Part shown: piece after piece, positions 12,550 through 20,749 of the stretch
Numbering within the stretch: the first letter of the stretch is position 1
How the letters are laid out: every line of letters starts with the position of its first letter
Assembly (NCBI GenBank): GCA_964651325.1
Contig: CAZYXP010000031.1
Location: 1 to 25,906, forward strand
Length of the DNA stretch: 25,906 nt
Source of the DNA: JADFOB01 sp964651325
GTDB lineage: Bacteria > Planctomycetota > Phycisphaerae > UBA1845
Direction of reading: 5' to 3'
The notes under the pieces: model-generated
The model's input: only the letters and a program-made list of their open reading frames with translations
Told to the model about the DNA's origin: nothing
Databases searched by the model: none
Program-made: the position numbers and the translations under genes

Positions 12550-14514
12550 TCATACGATCCCATGTCGCCGCGTCGAATAGACCAACGTGCCGAACGTAGC
12601 GATTCCCACGAGCATCATCACCAACCCCCACTGCGACATACTTGGGATGGGGAGCCCCAGCGCACAGTTATCCAGCAAACCATCCTGATCGGCGTCGAGC
12701 GATCCATTGGCGAGGATCTCCTCGAAATCGATAATGCCATTGGCGTTGCAATCGTTGGGCGGGCCGTCGAGTGCTGCTAGGAAGGCGATGAAGTCAGCGG
12801 TGTTCAACTGGCTGTTCCCGTCGAAGTCCATCACCTCACAACCGGGGATGAATGCCGTTTCGTAGCAGGCCGCAAGCGTCGGGAAATCCTCATGGGTCAC
12901 GACGCCGTCATCATTGGCGTCGCCGAGCCGACCAGGCGGGTAAAGCGTCCAGGTGAAGCCGGCCGGTAGATTTGTCAGCGTTCGGGTGATCTGCCCACCG
13001 GGCCAGGTGGCCGTAACCTCGTCGATGATCGTGGCGGTGTTGAGGCCGACGTGCATGATTTGCTCGTTTTGGCCGTTGTAGCTGTTGCCGCCGGCCAGGA
13101 TTTCCCGGAATTGCCAGATGGCTCCGACGCGCGTATCCGTGTTGCCGCCCACGGCGAAGGTGTTGTTGCCCACGCCGACCATTTCGTAACGCACAAAACT
13201 TCTCGTTTCTCCTTCGTGGTTGATCAGCAGCTCGACGTTGGCGCCCAGTCCGTTGGGGCCAAGGTTGTTAAGCAGAAGATCCAGATCGCCGTCCCCATCG
13301 ACGTCCGCGATTGCGGAGCTGAATGATGCCCCCGTGCTGCCGGCCGCCTGATAAACCGCGGCCATTTCCGTACACGGAAACGTGCCTGAGAAGCTGTAGA
13401 GCGTGTTGTCCAAGAACATGTTGTTGACGTAGAGATCAATGGTTGCGTTGTTGTCCACATCGAAAAAGATCGATCCCCACGAAGGACCATTTGACGCGTT
13501 CTCAACCCCCGCCGCGATGCCCGATTCAACAAACATGCCACCACCTTGATTGAGCAGGAGCGGATTGTCCATGCCCCCAACGCCCGGGATGTTCGTGCAG
13601 TATAGATCACCAAAACCGTTGCCGTCGAAGTCGCCACAAGCGACGCCCATGGAATCAAGCGCGAGATCCGCGTTGGACCCCGCGGAAACATTGACCAGCG
13701 ATCCGTTGACGTTTTCCCACAGCTGGTTGTGCCGGAAGGGAGCGAGGGCCCCGCGGTCGTTGGAAAGGTAGAGATCGACGTCCCCGTCTCGATCCATATC
13801 AAACCACACGGCCTCGAAGCTGTTGCCTTCGTTGTTCACGCCTTGGGCCGGCGCGACGTCCTGAAACACTCCATTGCCGAGGTTGCGGTACAATCGATTG
13901 CGAAAATTGGCCGTGTTGGCGCCGCCGATGATCCCAGGATAGTTGCACACGTAGAGATCAAGCCACCCGTCCCCATCAAAATCACCCCAGCTAGCGCCTT
14001 TGCCGTCGCCCAAATCGCCCACTTGGGCCGAGCTAGTTACGTCTGTGAATTGAAAACCGCCCACGTTACGCATCAGCAGATTCGGCAGGGGCGTCATGTC
14101 GGCGTTGCGCGCCGTTTGGGTAAAATAGATGTCTACCTGCCCATCTCCGTCGTAGTCCGCGATCGCCAGCGACGAAGCCGCCTCAAGCGCCGCAATGCCC
14201 GAGCCGGTCGAACGATCGATGAAATGCCCCGATCCATCGTTTTCGAAAATCCCGACCGTTCCATCCGCACGGCCCAGGAGCACGACGTCCTGATCGCTGT
14301 CGCCGTCCAGATCCGCAAATGCACAGCCAAACCCAAGGTAGCCCATCGTCTGGGGCCAGGCCTGCATTTCATACACAAGACCGCGCGGGACGGCTTCCTC
14401 GGTAAACGGAGCCGCAGCCAGCGCGGTGGCGGGCCAAGCGGCCACCGCGCACGTCCCGAGTCCGGTCAGCAAGAGGTTGCCCAATCGACGTCGAATCCAC
14501 GGATGGTTCATCAT
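12550..14514 (-). CDS. FG-GAP/UnbV protein with dockerin-like EF-hands and sorting tail
   Basis: This 654-aa surface protein begins with a signal peptide (to about ATALAAA), then many FG-GAP/VCBS beta-propeller repeats with DxDGDxxxD calcium loops (for example FADLDGDSDQD, IADYDGDGQVD). An ASPIC/UnbV-type domain follows with VGAIWQF and ATWPGGQ. Residues about 531-622 hold dockerin-like paired EF-hands (GDANDDGVV, DFDGNSQLN, DADQDGLLD). The C-terminus at 623-654 is a sorting tail: IPSMSQWG, a membrane helix and a basic end, STRRHG. It is probably displayed on or released from the cell surface. I use the ATG at 14512-14514 (a second ATG follows) with GAGGGAG upstream. It is 69 bp behind a paralogue and likely cotranscribed. 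Confidence 0.92.
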   Translation of the reverse strand: MMNHPWIRRRLGNLLLTGLGTCAVAAWPATALAAAPFTEEAVPRGLVYEMQAWPQTMGYLGFGCAFADLDGDSDQDVVLLGRADGTVGIFENDGSGHFIDRSTGSGIAALEAASSLAIADYDGDGQVDIYFTQTARNADMTPLPNLLMRNVGGFQFTDVTSSAQVGDLGDGKGASWGDFDGDGWLDLYVCNYPGIIGGANTANFRNRLYRNLGNGVFQDVAPAQGVNNEGNSFEAVWFDMDRDGDVDLYLSNDRGALAPFRHNQLWENVNGSLVNVSAGSNADLALDSMGVACGDFDGNGFGDLYCTNIPGVGGMDNPLLLNQGGGMFVESGIAAGVENASNGPSWGSIFFDVDNNATIDLYVNNMFLDNTLYSFSGTFPCTEMAAVYQAAGSTGASFSSAIADVDGDGDLDLLLNNLGPNGLGANVELLINHEGETRSFVRYEMVGVGNNTFAVGGNTDTRVGAIWQFREILAGGNSYNGQNEQIMHVGLNTATIIDEVTATWPGGQITRTLTNLPAGFTWTLYPPGRLGDANDDGVVTHEDFPTLAACYETAFIPGCEVMDFDGNSQLNTADFIAFLAALDGPPNDCNANGIIDFEEILANGSLDADQDGLLDNCALGLPIPSMSQWGLVMMLVGIATFGTLVYSTRRHGIV

Positions 14515-14583
14515 TATCTTCTCTCCCTCACTGCTCAAACAATGCTTCCCGCACGCCGCGATGCGTGGCGACCGATCCCGACG

Positions 14584-16257
14584 CTACGATGGGCCGCCCG
14601 CTGTGGCAAGAACAGGCTGTCGGCGACGAAAAACGGTCGTCCCCAGGGCCATCAACGCCATGGCGGTGGCCACAACGCCCCACGTCGAAACGGCAGGAAT
14701 CGCAAACGGCACGCCGTTGAGTTGATTGATGGTGATAACCCGGTTTGCCGGGATGCTGCCGTACGCCGTCGTGGTACCGTCGGGCCACTCGACCGTCACC
14801 GCATTCGCGAATGTTGCGTCGCCCATGCCGAAAAACGCCTCAGCGGGTTCCTGGCCCATATAACTGGTTCCCGTGGAGATCAATCGCGACTGGGTCGTGC
14901 CGCCCGTTTGGACGCGCACGACGGCGCCGATCGCTTGCCTGTTGCCCCCCGGCATCTCCAGGCGGACAACCAGATAGTTGTTCGCCTCGCCGGCCGGGTC
15001 GCCTGTGTTGTCCCAAAGCCTCAGTGGGCCATCCATGCAAACTTGGAGCATGTCGAGATCGCCGTCCCTATCGAAATCCGCGGCCAACAGCGCGCTGCCC
15101 CAATCTGTGTCGTCGAACCCCCACAGCGTCGAGCCGTCCACAAACGCACTCACTCCGTCGCCGGGATTGAGAAACAGCCGCGACGGATCGGTGACCCATT
15201 GCCCCGTCCGCCAGCCATTGGTGGCCGCCAGATCCAAATCGCGGTCGTTGTCCACGTCCAAAAACGTCGTGCCCCACCCGAAATGCCCCTGCTCGACTGC
15301 CATCGCGCTGGAAATGTCGGTGAAGCTGAGCGTCGAGCCCACCGAGTTATTTTGATAGAGCATGTTGTGCTTGTACCCCTGCGGATCATCCGGCGGCATG
15401 TAGATGTTCGTGATGTACAGATCGAAATCGCCGTCGTTGTCGTAGTCTCCTAGCGCTGCGCCCATGTCATTCATCGCGTTGTCGATGCCCGCGACGGCTG
15501 CTTGGTTGACAAACGTGTTGTCGTGCTGGTTGATCCAGAGGACGTTGGCGTCAAAATCGACGGCGAGGAAAATGTCCAACCAACCGTCGGAGTTGAAGTC
15601 GGCCATGAGGCACTGGTGCCCGGAGTTGGAGACCGACACGCCGCTCGTATCCGAAATGTCGTCGAATCCGCCGTTTTGGTTGTTTACCAGCAAGTGGCCT
15701 GGGCCGGGCCATTGGGCCGTGAACACGTCCAGGAAACCGTTATTGTTGATGTCCCCGGCGCACAAGGCGCCCCAATGATGGGTCTCCGGAAACACAACGA
15801 CGGCGGGAATCATGAGTCCGGCTTGCGCGGTCACGTCTTCAAACGTACCGTCGGCGCCTTGGCGAAAAAGCGTGAACACCGAAGGCGCTTGCTGGTCATC
15901 GTTGGCGACAAGCAAATCCTGATCCTGGTCGCCGTCATAGTCCAACCATATCGCGACGCGGCTGCTGGCGGTCGATGCCAGGCCCACATCCGCGGCGATC
16001 TCTTCGAAAAAACCATTGCCTAGATTTCGGTAGAGCAAATTCGGAAGCAGCGCCGCCTGGGGCACAAAGATGTCGATGTCTCCGTCACCATCGAAATCGG
16101 CCGCCGCCGCGCCCGATCCGTGCCCCTCTTCATTTTGATAGGAGCCAATGCCCCGCTCGGCGCTGACATCAACAAACCCGGCGATGGCCGATGGCACCGA
16201 CAAGACCTCGATAACAAGCACGCAAACGGTACTACGGATGCACGTCATTCCAGACAT
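14584..16257 (-). CDS. FG-GAP/UnbV protein with sorting tail
   Basis: This 557-aa paralogue of the next gene has a signal peptide ending near PSAIA, then a seven-bladed-type propeller of FG-GAP repeats (AADFDGDGDID, WLDYDGDQDQD, GDYDNDGDFD, AADFDRDGDLD). An ASPIC/UnbV domain follows (GAVVRVQTGG, VEWPDGTT). It lacks the dockerin-like EF-hands. Residues 520-557 form the sorting tail: IPAVSTWG, a hydrophobic helix, and FRRRQ. It is related to the CRTAC1 group; the ligand is unknown. The ATG at 16255-16257 is preceded by AAGGGAG about 8 nt upstream. A good promoter lies about 270 bp upstream, and the second FG-GAP gene follows after 69 bp, so they form a two-gene unit. Confidence 0.92.
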   Translation of the reverse strand: MSGMTCIRSTVCVLVIEVLSVPSAIAGFVDVSAERGIGSYQNEEGHGSGAAAADFDGDGDIDIFVPQAALLPNLLYRNLGNGFFEEIAADVGLASTASSRVAIWLDYDGDQDQDLLVANDDQQAPSVFTLFRQGADGTFEDVTAQAGLMIPAVVVFPETHHWGALCAGDINNNGFLDVFTAQWPGPGHLLVNNQNGGFDDISDTSGVSVSNSGHQCLMADFNSDGWLDIFLAVDFDANVLWINQHDNTFVNQAAVAGIDNAMNDMGAALGDYDNDGDFDLYITNIYMPPDDPQGYKHNMLYQNNSVGSTLSFTDISSAMAVEQGHFGWGTTFLDVDNDRDLDLAATNGWRTGQWVTDPSRLFLNPGDGVSAFVDGSTLWGFDDTDWGSALLAADFDRDGDLDMLQVCMDGPLRLWDNTGDPAGEANNYLVVRLEMPGGNRQAIGAVVRVQTGGTTQSRLISTGTSYMGQEPAEAFFGMGDATFANAVTVEWPDGTTTAYGSIPANRVITINQLNGVPFAIPAVSTWGVVATAMALMALGTTVFRRRQPVLATAGGPS

Positions 16258-16529
16258 GGGGCTGCTCCCTTCCCGATCACGCCCTTGTACGGAAATCAAC
16301 GCGAGTTGAGACAACCATGTCGCCGAACCCGGTGCGCTGCAGGCCCGCAGGTCCGCGCGACAGGACGCGCGGCGCAACTGCCGACCATGCGCAGCGGATC
16401 CTTCCGTCAAACGCGCGGTAACCAGCCAACTCCAAAACACAAATCGTCACACCCTCGCCTGCTTTGAAATGCTTGCGGCGAAGGTGCCAGAACCAAATGA
16501 AAACGAAACGTCCAAACCCGTCATTGTCG

Positions 16530-16558
16530 AATCTAGTCAGAAATCGTTTTTGTTTCAA
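16530..16558 (-). promoter_or_regulatory. Promoter of the FG-GAP pair
   Basis: Read on the minus strand: TTGAAA (16558-16553), 17 nt, TAGATT (16535-16530), which is 5 of 6 and 4 of 6 to sigma-70. It lies in an AT-rich patch of the 451-bp gene-free stretch 16258-16708 and would give a leader of about 265 nt. I see nothing else that I can name in that stretch; the AT-rich part near 16500-16580 is unlike the surroundings. Confidence 0.5.
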
Positions 16559-16708
16559 GTATCTTACTCATTTTCTTGGCGGATTTTCTGGTTTGGTCAC
16601 CGGGGCTGCCGGTGGTGCGTTGTCGCCAGGCTGCCCGCCATGCTGGGGGGTGGCCAAGAAAAAAGGGGGCGTACTGGATGGCACACTGGATTCCGAGCCA
16701 AGTCAGCG

Positions 16709-16981
16709 CTAGCTTCGAATGCAGAAATCGGTGTCCTCGCCGAGGAAGGAGTCGTCCGTGGACGCGGCCTCCGCGATGTTCTCGCTCATTTTTTCGCTCA
16801 GGGCAAGATGGAACCGGTCGATCTCGTCGAGTTCGCCCTCGGTCACGAGTTCCACCCGACCATCGCGCAAGTTGCGCACGAATCCGGATACCTCGAAAGC
16901 GGCGGCGATCCTCTGAGTCGTGTAGCGGAATCCGACGCCCTGAACCTGGCCGGAAAAATAGGTTGTGCGTCGAATCTTCAT
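16709..16981 (-). CDS. acyP: Acylphosphatase
   Basis: This 90-aa cytoplasmic enzyme hydrolyses acyl phosphates such as acetyl- or carbamoyl-phosphate. The signature is clear: GQVQGVGFRY with the catalytic Arg, and GFVRNLRDGRVELVTEG with the catalytic Asn. Length matches the single-domain family. The ATG at 16979-16981 (KIRRTTYF follows) gives the normal N-terminus; no good ribosome-binding site precedes it. It lies 77 bp behind the RsbW-like gene on the same strand and may share its mRNA. Confidence 0.95.
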   Translation of the reverse strand: MKIRRTTYFSGQVQGVGFRYTTQRIAAAFEVSGFVRNLRDGRVELVTEGELDEIDRFHLALSEKMSENIAEAASTDDSFLGEDTDFCIRS

Positions 16982-17058
16982 GATTGAGGCGTGTTCTCTC
17001 TGTATTAGCTCCGGAACTGAAAGACCGATAATGTCGGGCGATTGTGGGTGGCCACGTC

Positions 17059-17550
17059 TTATTTGCGGTATTTGACGAAATAGACTTCGCACCCATCGTT
17101 GCGAAACTCGATTTCATCGGTGTACGCCCGCATCAGCATGATCCCCCGTCCGTTCGGCACAGACAGGCGGTCTGGCTGGGTCGGATCAGGCACGTTTTCC
17201 GGTTTGAACCCGCAGCCTTGATCGTTGACAATGATGGCGGCCCGCCGGTCGTCTACCGAATACCGAACTGTGATTTTTTTCGTGCAATCGCCGTCATTTC
17301 CATGTGAGATAGCATTGGCGATGGCCTCTTCGAGTGCCAGTTTAATCGCGAAGATGGCCTTGTCGTCAAAGGCGAATTGTTTGAGCCGTTTTAGGATGGC
17401 CTCTCTTGGGATCCAGATTTTCGAGGCTTCGCTTTCGATTTCGCAGATCTCGAACGTGGCGTCCCCGCGTTGCGACCTATCGTAACCCGGCGTGCCTTGA
17501 TCTGGCCTGTTCTGATCTGGCCTGTTCTGATCTGGATGGTCGTCGGTCAT
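17059..17550 (-). CDS. RsbW-like anti-sigma factor / serine kinase ATPase
   Basis: This 163-aa protein is a GHKL-fold ATPase of the RsbW/SpoIIAB type. Such proteins bind a sigma factor or phosphorylate a STAS antagonist. Visible are the N box EEAIANAISHG (74-84), G1 DQGCGF (110-115) and G2 NGRGIMLM (133-140). The first 20 residues are an unusual low-complexity PDQNR repeat from a 15-bp tandem DNA repeat. Start is uncertain: the ATG at 17548-17550 lacks a ribosome-binding site, as does a TTG 17 codons upstream. A STAS gene lies 111 bp upstream on the same strand, the normal partner. No sigma factor is nearby, so the target is unknown. Confidence 0.9.
   Translation of the reverse strand: MTDDHPDQNRPDQNRPDQGTPGYDRSQRGDATFEICEIESEASKIWIPREAILKRLKQFAFDDKAIFAIKLALEEAIANAISHGNDGDCTKKITVRYSVDDRRAAIIVNDQGCGFKPENVPDPTQPDRLSVPNGRGIMLMRAYTDEIEFRNDGCEVYFVKYRK
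17498..17535. repeat. 15-bp tandem repeat in the RsbW-like gene
   Basis: The unit TGATCTGGCCTGTTC occurs twice exactly plus a partial third. It encodes the PDQNR repeats at the N-terminus of the RsbW-like protein. Its length is a multiple of three, so copy-number change would keep the frame. Confidence 0.85.
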
Positions 17551-17661
17551 GGTATGCTGGCCGTGTTGGGAAACCGCGAGCCGACCGAAGACTCCCGGCA
17601 AAGTGCTGTGCGATAGACCGGTTTTCTACCGGTTTTTGGTCGGGTTTTGATCGGCGAAGCC

Positions 17662-18021
17662 CTAACCGAAGTCTCGCAAGGCGTCTTCCTTTGTGTCGTG
17701 AATCTTGAACAATTTGTTGAGCCGGGTGATCTTGAAAACCTCGAAAATCGGCTCGCTGATGTCCGCGAGCTTCATTTGGCCCCCCGTTTCGCTGACCAGG
17801 TTGTGCAGCTTGATAAGCATGCCCAAGGCAGCGCTGGAGAGGTGCTCTACTTTCGCAAAGCTAAGTAAGAGCTTTACTTCTGGTTTCCCGTCGATTAATT
17901 CTGCAAGTCCATCGCCGATTTGGGTGATGGTGAACTCCTCCAGGATCTTTCGATCTTCGAAGTCGACGACATCGACCCCATTAATCTTAGTGAGCGTGAT
18001 GTGGGGCTGCTCATCGGTCAC
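17662..18021 (-). CDS. STAS-domain anti-sigma factor antagonist
   Basis: This 119-aa protein is a stand-alone STAS domain of the RsbV/SpoIIAA type, the phosphorylatable partner of RsbW-like kinases. The region VEHLSSAALGML at 58-69 matches the phosphorylation loop: Ser63 is at the place of the phospho-Ser, although the preceding Asp of the classical DSSGLG is Ser62 here. Start is the GTG at 18019-18021, with AGGAG about 10 nt upstream. It is the first gene of a STAS, RsbW-like, acylphosphatase series and has a promoter with a perfect TTGACA. The last residues (TKEDALRDFG) are typical of such proteins. Confidence 0.9.
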   Translation of the reverse strand: MTDEQPHITLTKINGVDVVDFEDRKILEEFTITQIGDGLAELIDGKPEVKLLLSFAKVEHLSSAALGMLIKLHNLVSETGGQMKLADISEPIFEVFKITRLNKLFKIHDTKEDALRDFG

Positions 18022-18074
18022 GTCGGAGCACTCCTACTTGGAAACCGCTTGAAATCGTCTGCACCAAACCATAA

Positions 18075-18102
18075 AGTCTAGTTGTGACATACGCTATGTC
18101 AA
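18075..18102 (-). promoter_or_regulatory. Promoter of the STAS/RsbW-like operon
   Basis: On the minus strand: consensus TTGACA (18102-18097), 16 nt, TAGACT (18080-18075). The transcript would start near 18068, about 47 nt before the GTG. A perfect palindrome overlaps its -35. Confidence 0.55.
18085..18101. promoter_or_regulatory. Perfect 17-bp palindrome overlapping the -35
   Basis: TGACATA-CGC-TATGTCA has 7-bp arms without mismatch. It covers the -35 hexamer and half of the spacer of the STAS operon promoter, the usual place for a repressor dimer. The regulator is unknown; no transcription factor gene adjoins. Confidence 0.5.
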
Positions 18103-18182
18103 CCGACAGGGTCGGCAGCTGAAGCGGGACCGTGACAGGATCGGCGGTCTGTGACGCTTTTGGCGGGATGGTTTCTCGGATT

Positions 18183-18251
18183 CAGAGCCGCGGGCGCTAG
18201 CCTGCGGACCCTCCGCGGCAGGATGTCACCGGGCTAGCGTCCGGTGCCCGG
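18183..18251. repeat. Family B palindromic element, copy 2
   Basis: The left boundary CAGAGCC is kept and the right boundary has decayed. GCCGCGG (18188-18194) pairs with CCGCGGC. The right hairpin is CACCGG-GCTAGCGT-CCGGTG. It is closely related to copies at 1497 and 24041. It sits between the divergent STAS operon and the phospholipase C-like gene; with the promoter and palindrome it accounts for most of what I can see in 18022-18323. Confidence 0.75.
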
Positions 18252-18323
18252 AATCGTGTTTGCCGCCGGTCTTGTCCTGCGTGCATCGGGCGATCGGTGT
18301 GCGGCGAGCAGGAAGGCGTGGTC

Positions 18324-19253
18324 TTGGGCGGCACAGACACAACGGGCACACGGGAAGGCGCAAAGAGCCGCTTCCGCTTTTCGTGTCTGGTGGCCGGGCT
18401 AGTCCTGCTTCTGCCGCCGTCCGACGCCTTCGCATGGGGGCCGGTCACCCATGTAGGGATCGGCGGCTGCGTGCTGGATGTAGCGTCGCTCCTTCCCGCC
18501 GCCATTGCCACTGTTCTTTACCGCCATCGGAGTTCCTATCTGTACGGGTGCATCGCGGCCGATATCGTGTTCGCCAAACGACTGAGCAAAGTAAAACAAT
18601 TCTGCCACCACTGGTCCACGGCTTTTGGACTGCTCGAGGCTGCGGAATCGGACCGGAACCGGGCGTTTGCCTATGGCTATCTGTCGCATCTGGCTGCCGA
18701 CACGGTTGCGCACGGGAAGTTCGTGCCCAGGCAGGTGTTGTTAAGCGGAACGTCGGTCAGCTTTGGCCACCTGTTTTGGGAGCTGCGTGCCGATGCGGTT
18801 CAGGCCGACGCGTCACAAATCGAGCTTACGGAGTTGATTGCGGCCGACCAGGATGATCATCACCTTGCGCTGGCCCGACGCATCACGGATACATTTCTCC
18901 CCTACGATTTCAACCGCATCGTGTTTGATCGAATCAACGCTCTGGCGGCGCACAAGGCGTTTCGGGGGCGCGTGGACCGGTGGGGGCAGTCGCTCAAGGG
19001 GCGCCTTTCAGACAAATTGCTTCAGGCGTACGCCGCGGAAAGTGTGGACCGGACGCTCGCGATCCTGACGGAGGGCCGGCGCTGCGCGCTGTTGCGCGAG
19101 GATCCCAATGGCACCTCGGCTCTGATGCAATTGCGCGTTCAGCGGCGCGATTTGCGGAAAATGCGACGGCGGGGGTTGTCCGTCGCGCGGCGACTGAAAG
19201 AGACGACCAAAGCCCTGGCACCGAGCGAGCCCTGCTTCCCGCGACCGCTTTGA
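18324..19253 (+). CDS. Zinc-dependent phospholipase C family protein
   Basis: This roughly 309-aa exported protein resembles the zinc-dependent phospholipase C / S1-P1 nuclease-like family. After a signal peptide (FSCLVAGLVLLLPPSDAFA) the mature protein would begin with WGPVTH. A Trp at the mature N-terminus is the first zinc ligand in this family, and the following His fits. Further His/Asp motifs are FCHHWSTAF and YLSHLAADTVAHG. Start is uncertain: a TTG at 18324 has AGGAAGG 7 nt upstream and is my choice, while a GTG at 18297 is possible. The last 60 residues are strongly basic and may be a separate tail. Phospholipid hydrolysis is inferred from the family. The third sorting-tail protein lies 141 bp downstream on the same strand. 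Confidence 0.85.
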   Translation: MGGTDTTGTREGAKSRFRFSCLVAGLVLLLPPSDAFAWGPVTHVGIGGCVLDVASLLPAAIATVLYRHRSSYLYGCIAADIVFAKRLSKVKQFCHHWSTAFGLLEAAESDRNRAFAYGYLSHLAADTVAHGKFVPRQVLLSGTSVSFGHLFWELRADAVQADASQIELTELIAADQDDHHLALARRITDTFLPYDFNRIVFDRINALAAHKAFRGRVDRWGQSLKGRLSDKLLQAYAAESVDRTLAILTEGRRCALLREDPNGTSALMQLRVQRRDLRKMRRRGLSVARRLKETTKALAPSEPCFPRPL

Positions 19254-19394
19254 GCCTGTTTCGGCCACGAATCAAGCCTTTCCAGCGCCCTATTCATGTA
19301 TCCCAATGACTTTCTCGGCCGGGCCATCTAACCTCTATTTGCCGACACTTCGTTGATTTGGTCCGTGCTACTCTGTTGGAAGGAGGAATCCGAC

Positions 19395-20672
19395 ATGAAA
19401 ACGATCCGACTACGCTATTCTTGTATTCTGGTGGTGACGCTGGCGCTAACCCCAATTGCCCTGTACGCTCAAGGCGGTGGATCGGGGGCGACGTATCGTT
19501 TGATTCCGGCCCGCGCGAGTGGGATCGAGGGGCTGGATTGGGTGGCCGGTCCCGCGGAAAACGAGATCACGCTCTACGGGGCGGGGCAAACCGTGGCCGT
19601 CGATGTGTTGCTTTCGGGTTGGGATCAGGACGGCGACGGCGTGCCGGCTGTTCGCCTTGCCGAGGGATACCTCGATTGTGGTACGTACGAGTCGGACATA
19701 GCTGGAATACTGACGCCGCTAGACGTGCCCTGCAATCATACCAACCATGACACGGGAATCTGCACGGGTGCGCTGACGGAGCGTCCGGATTTCATCCAGA
19801 CCAATGCACTCGCCTATATTTGTGGATGCACCGTGTTGGAACCGTGTCCCGACGGAGTGTCGAATGAGATCGGTTGCGGTTGCGTTGTCATCGCAGGGTC
19901 CGACGCCGTCGAAAGCGACTTTCCCGACGGTGCGTACACCATGACCTTTGCCGTGGAGGTTTCTGGCGGCGCCCGAGGACAGTTTGCCCTCGGCCTTGAC
20001 CCCGTTCGGTCACTCGTGCGGGACACGGATGGCAACCTGATTCCGGTCGGCAATATCGTCCCGGCGCTGATCACCATCGTACCGGGCCGCTGCTGCGGTG
20101 GACACGAACCGAATTCGACGACGTGCCTGGACCATGTTACCCGCGACGAATGCTTGTTTGGTGGGCCGGATGCGTTTGTTCCGGGCGGGTTGTGTTCGTT
20201 GGTCGATAGCGACGGCGACGGCGTGGACGACGCCTGTGATGTGTGTTCCGGCGGAGACGATGCTCTGGATTCCGACGGCGACGGCGTGGCGGATTTCTGT
20301 GACCCGTGCCCGTTGGATAGCCCCAACGACACCGACGGCGACGGCGTCTGCGACAGCGACGATTTGTGTCCCGGCAGCGATGACACTCTGGATTTTGACG
20401 CAGACGGCGTTCCGGATTTCTGCGACCTCTGCCCGTTGGACAACCCCAACGACACTGATGGGGACGGTGTCTGCAACACCGACGATCTGTGTCAGGGGTT
20501 TGACGACAACGAGGACGCCAACGGCAACGGCATCCCTGACGGTTGCGAGTCCATAGCCGTACCAACCGTATCGACTTGGGGGTTGCTCGTATTGGCGCTA
20601 GGCTTGCTCGTGCTGGCTAAATTACCTAGCGGATTCTCGGGTTGGGAGGGCAAGGGCGAGCGTTACGCCTGA
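19395..20672 (+). CDS. Secreted protein with thrombospondin-3-like repeats and sorting tail
   Basis: This 425-aa secreted protein starts with a signal peptide (ILVVTLALTPIALYAQ). The N-terminal two thirds form an unrecognised Cys-rich region with possible cohesin-like traits (VDVLLSGWDQDGDG). Residues about 269-385 are calcium-binding-type repeats, DSDGDGVDDACD, DTDGDGVCDSDD and so on, like thrombospondin type 3. The end carries a sorting tail, VPTVSTWG followed by a hydrophobic helix, but then SGFSGWEGKGERYA instead of a tight Arg cluster. AGGAGG lies 8 nt before the ATG at 19395, which is why I do not use the frame upstream. It ends 77 bp from the convergent radical SAM gene. Confidence 0.88.
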   Translation: MKTIRLRYSCILVVTLALTPIALYAQGGGSGATYRLIPARASGIEGLDWVAGPAENEITLYGAGQTVAVDVLLSGWDQDGDGVPAVRLAEGYLDCGTYESDIAGILTPLDVPCNHTNHDTGICTGALTERPDFIQTNALAYICGCTVLEPCPDGVSNEIGCGCVVIAGSDAVESDFPDGAYTMTFAVEVSGGARGQFALGLDPVRSLVRDTDGNLIPVGNIVPALITIVPGRCCGGHEPNSTTCLDHVTRDECLFGGPDAFVPGGLCSLVDSDGDGVDDACDVCSGGDDALDSDGDGVADFCDPCPLDSPNDTDGDGVCDSDDLCPGSDDTLDFDADGVPDFCDLCPLDNPNDTDGDGVCNTDDLCQGFDDNEDANGNGIPDGCESIAVPTVSTWGLLVLALGLLVLAKLPSGFSGWEGKGERYA

Positions 20673-20749
20673 TGATCACGACAGACCCCCCGCAATCGGT
20701 GGGGCAGAAGCACCCGTTCGCTCATGAAACGCGCTCGGATCGGTCGGAA

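Noticed and set aside
13729..15453. 574-codon open frame on the plus strand
   Set aside because: It is antisense to the two FG-GAP genes, whose proteins have clear domains; the frame is open because of GC bias, and its protein is low-complexity.
16464..16987. ORFs in the 16258-16708 gap on the plus strand
   Set aside because: They run antisense into acyP and have no ribosome-binding site or domain; the region fits a promoter and leader.
20203..20550. CRISPR-like or tandem array from regular short repeats
   Set aside because: The repetition is coding, from thrombospondin-3-like DxDGDGV repeats; no uniform repeat-spacer structure exists.
20137..20565. Arg-rich ORF on the minus strand
   Set aside because: It is the complement of the repeated GAC-GGC-GAC calcium-loop DNA in the 19395 gene.
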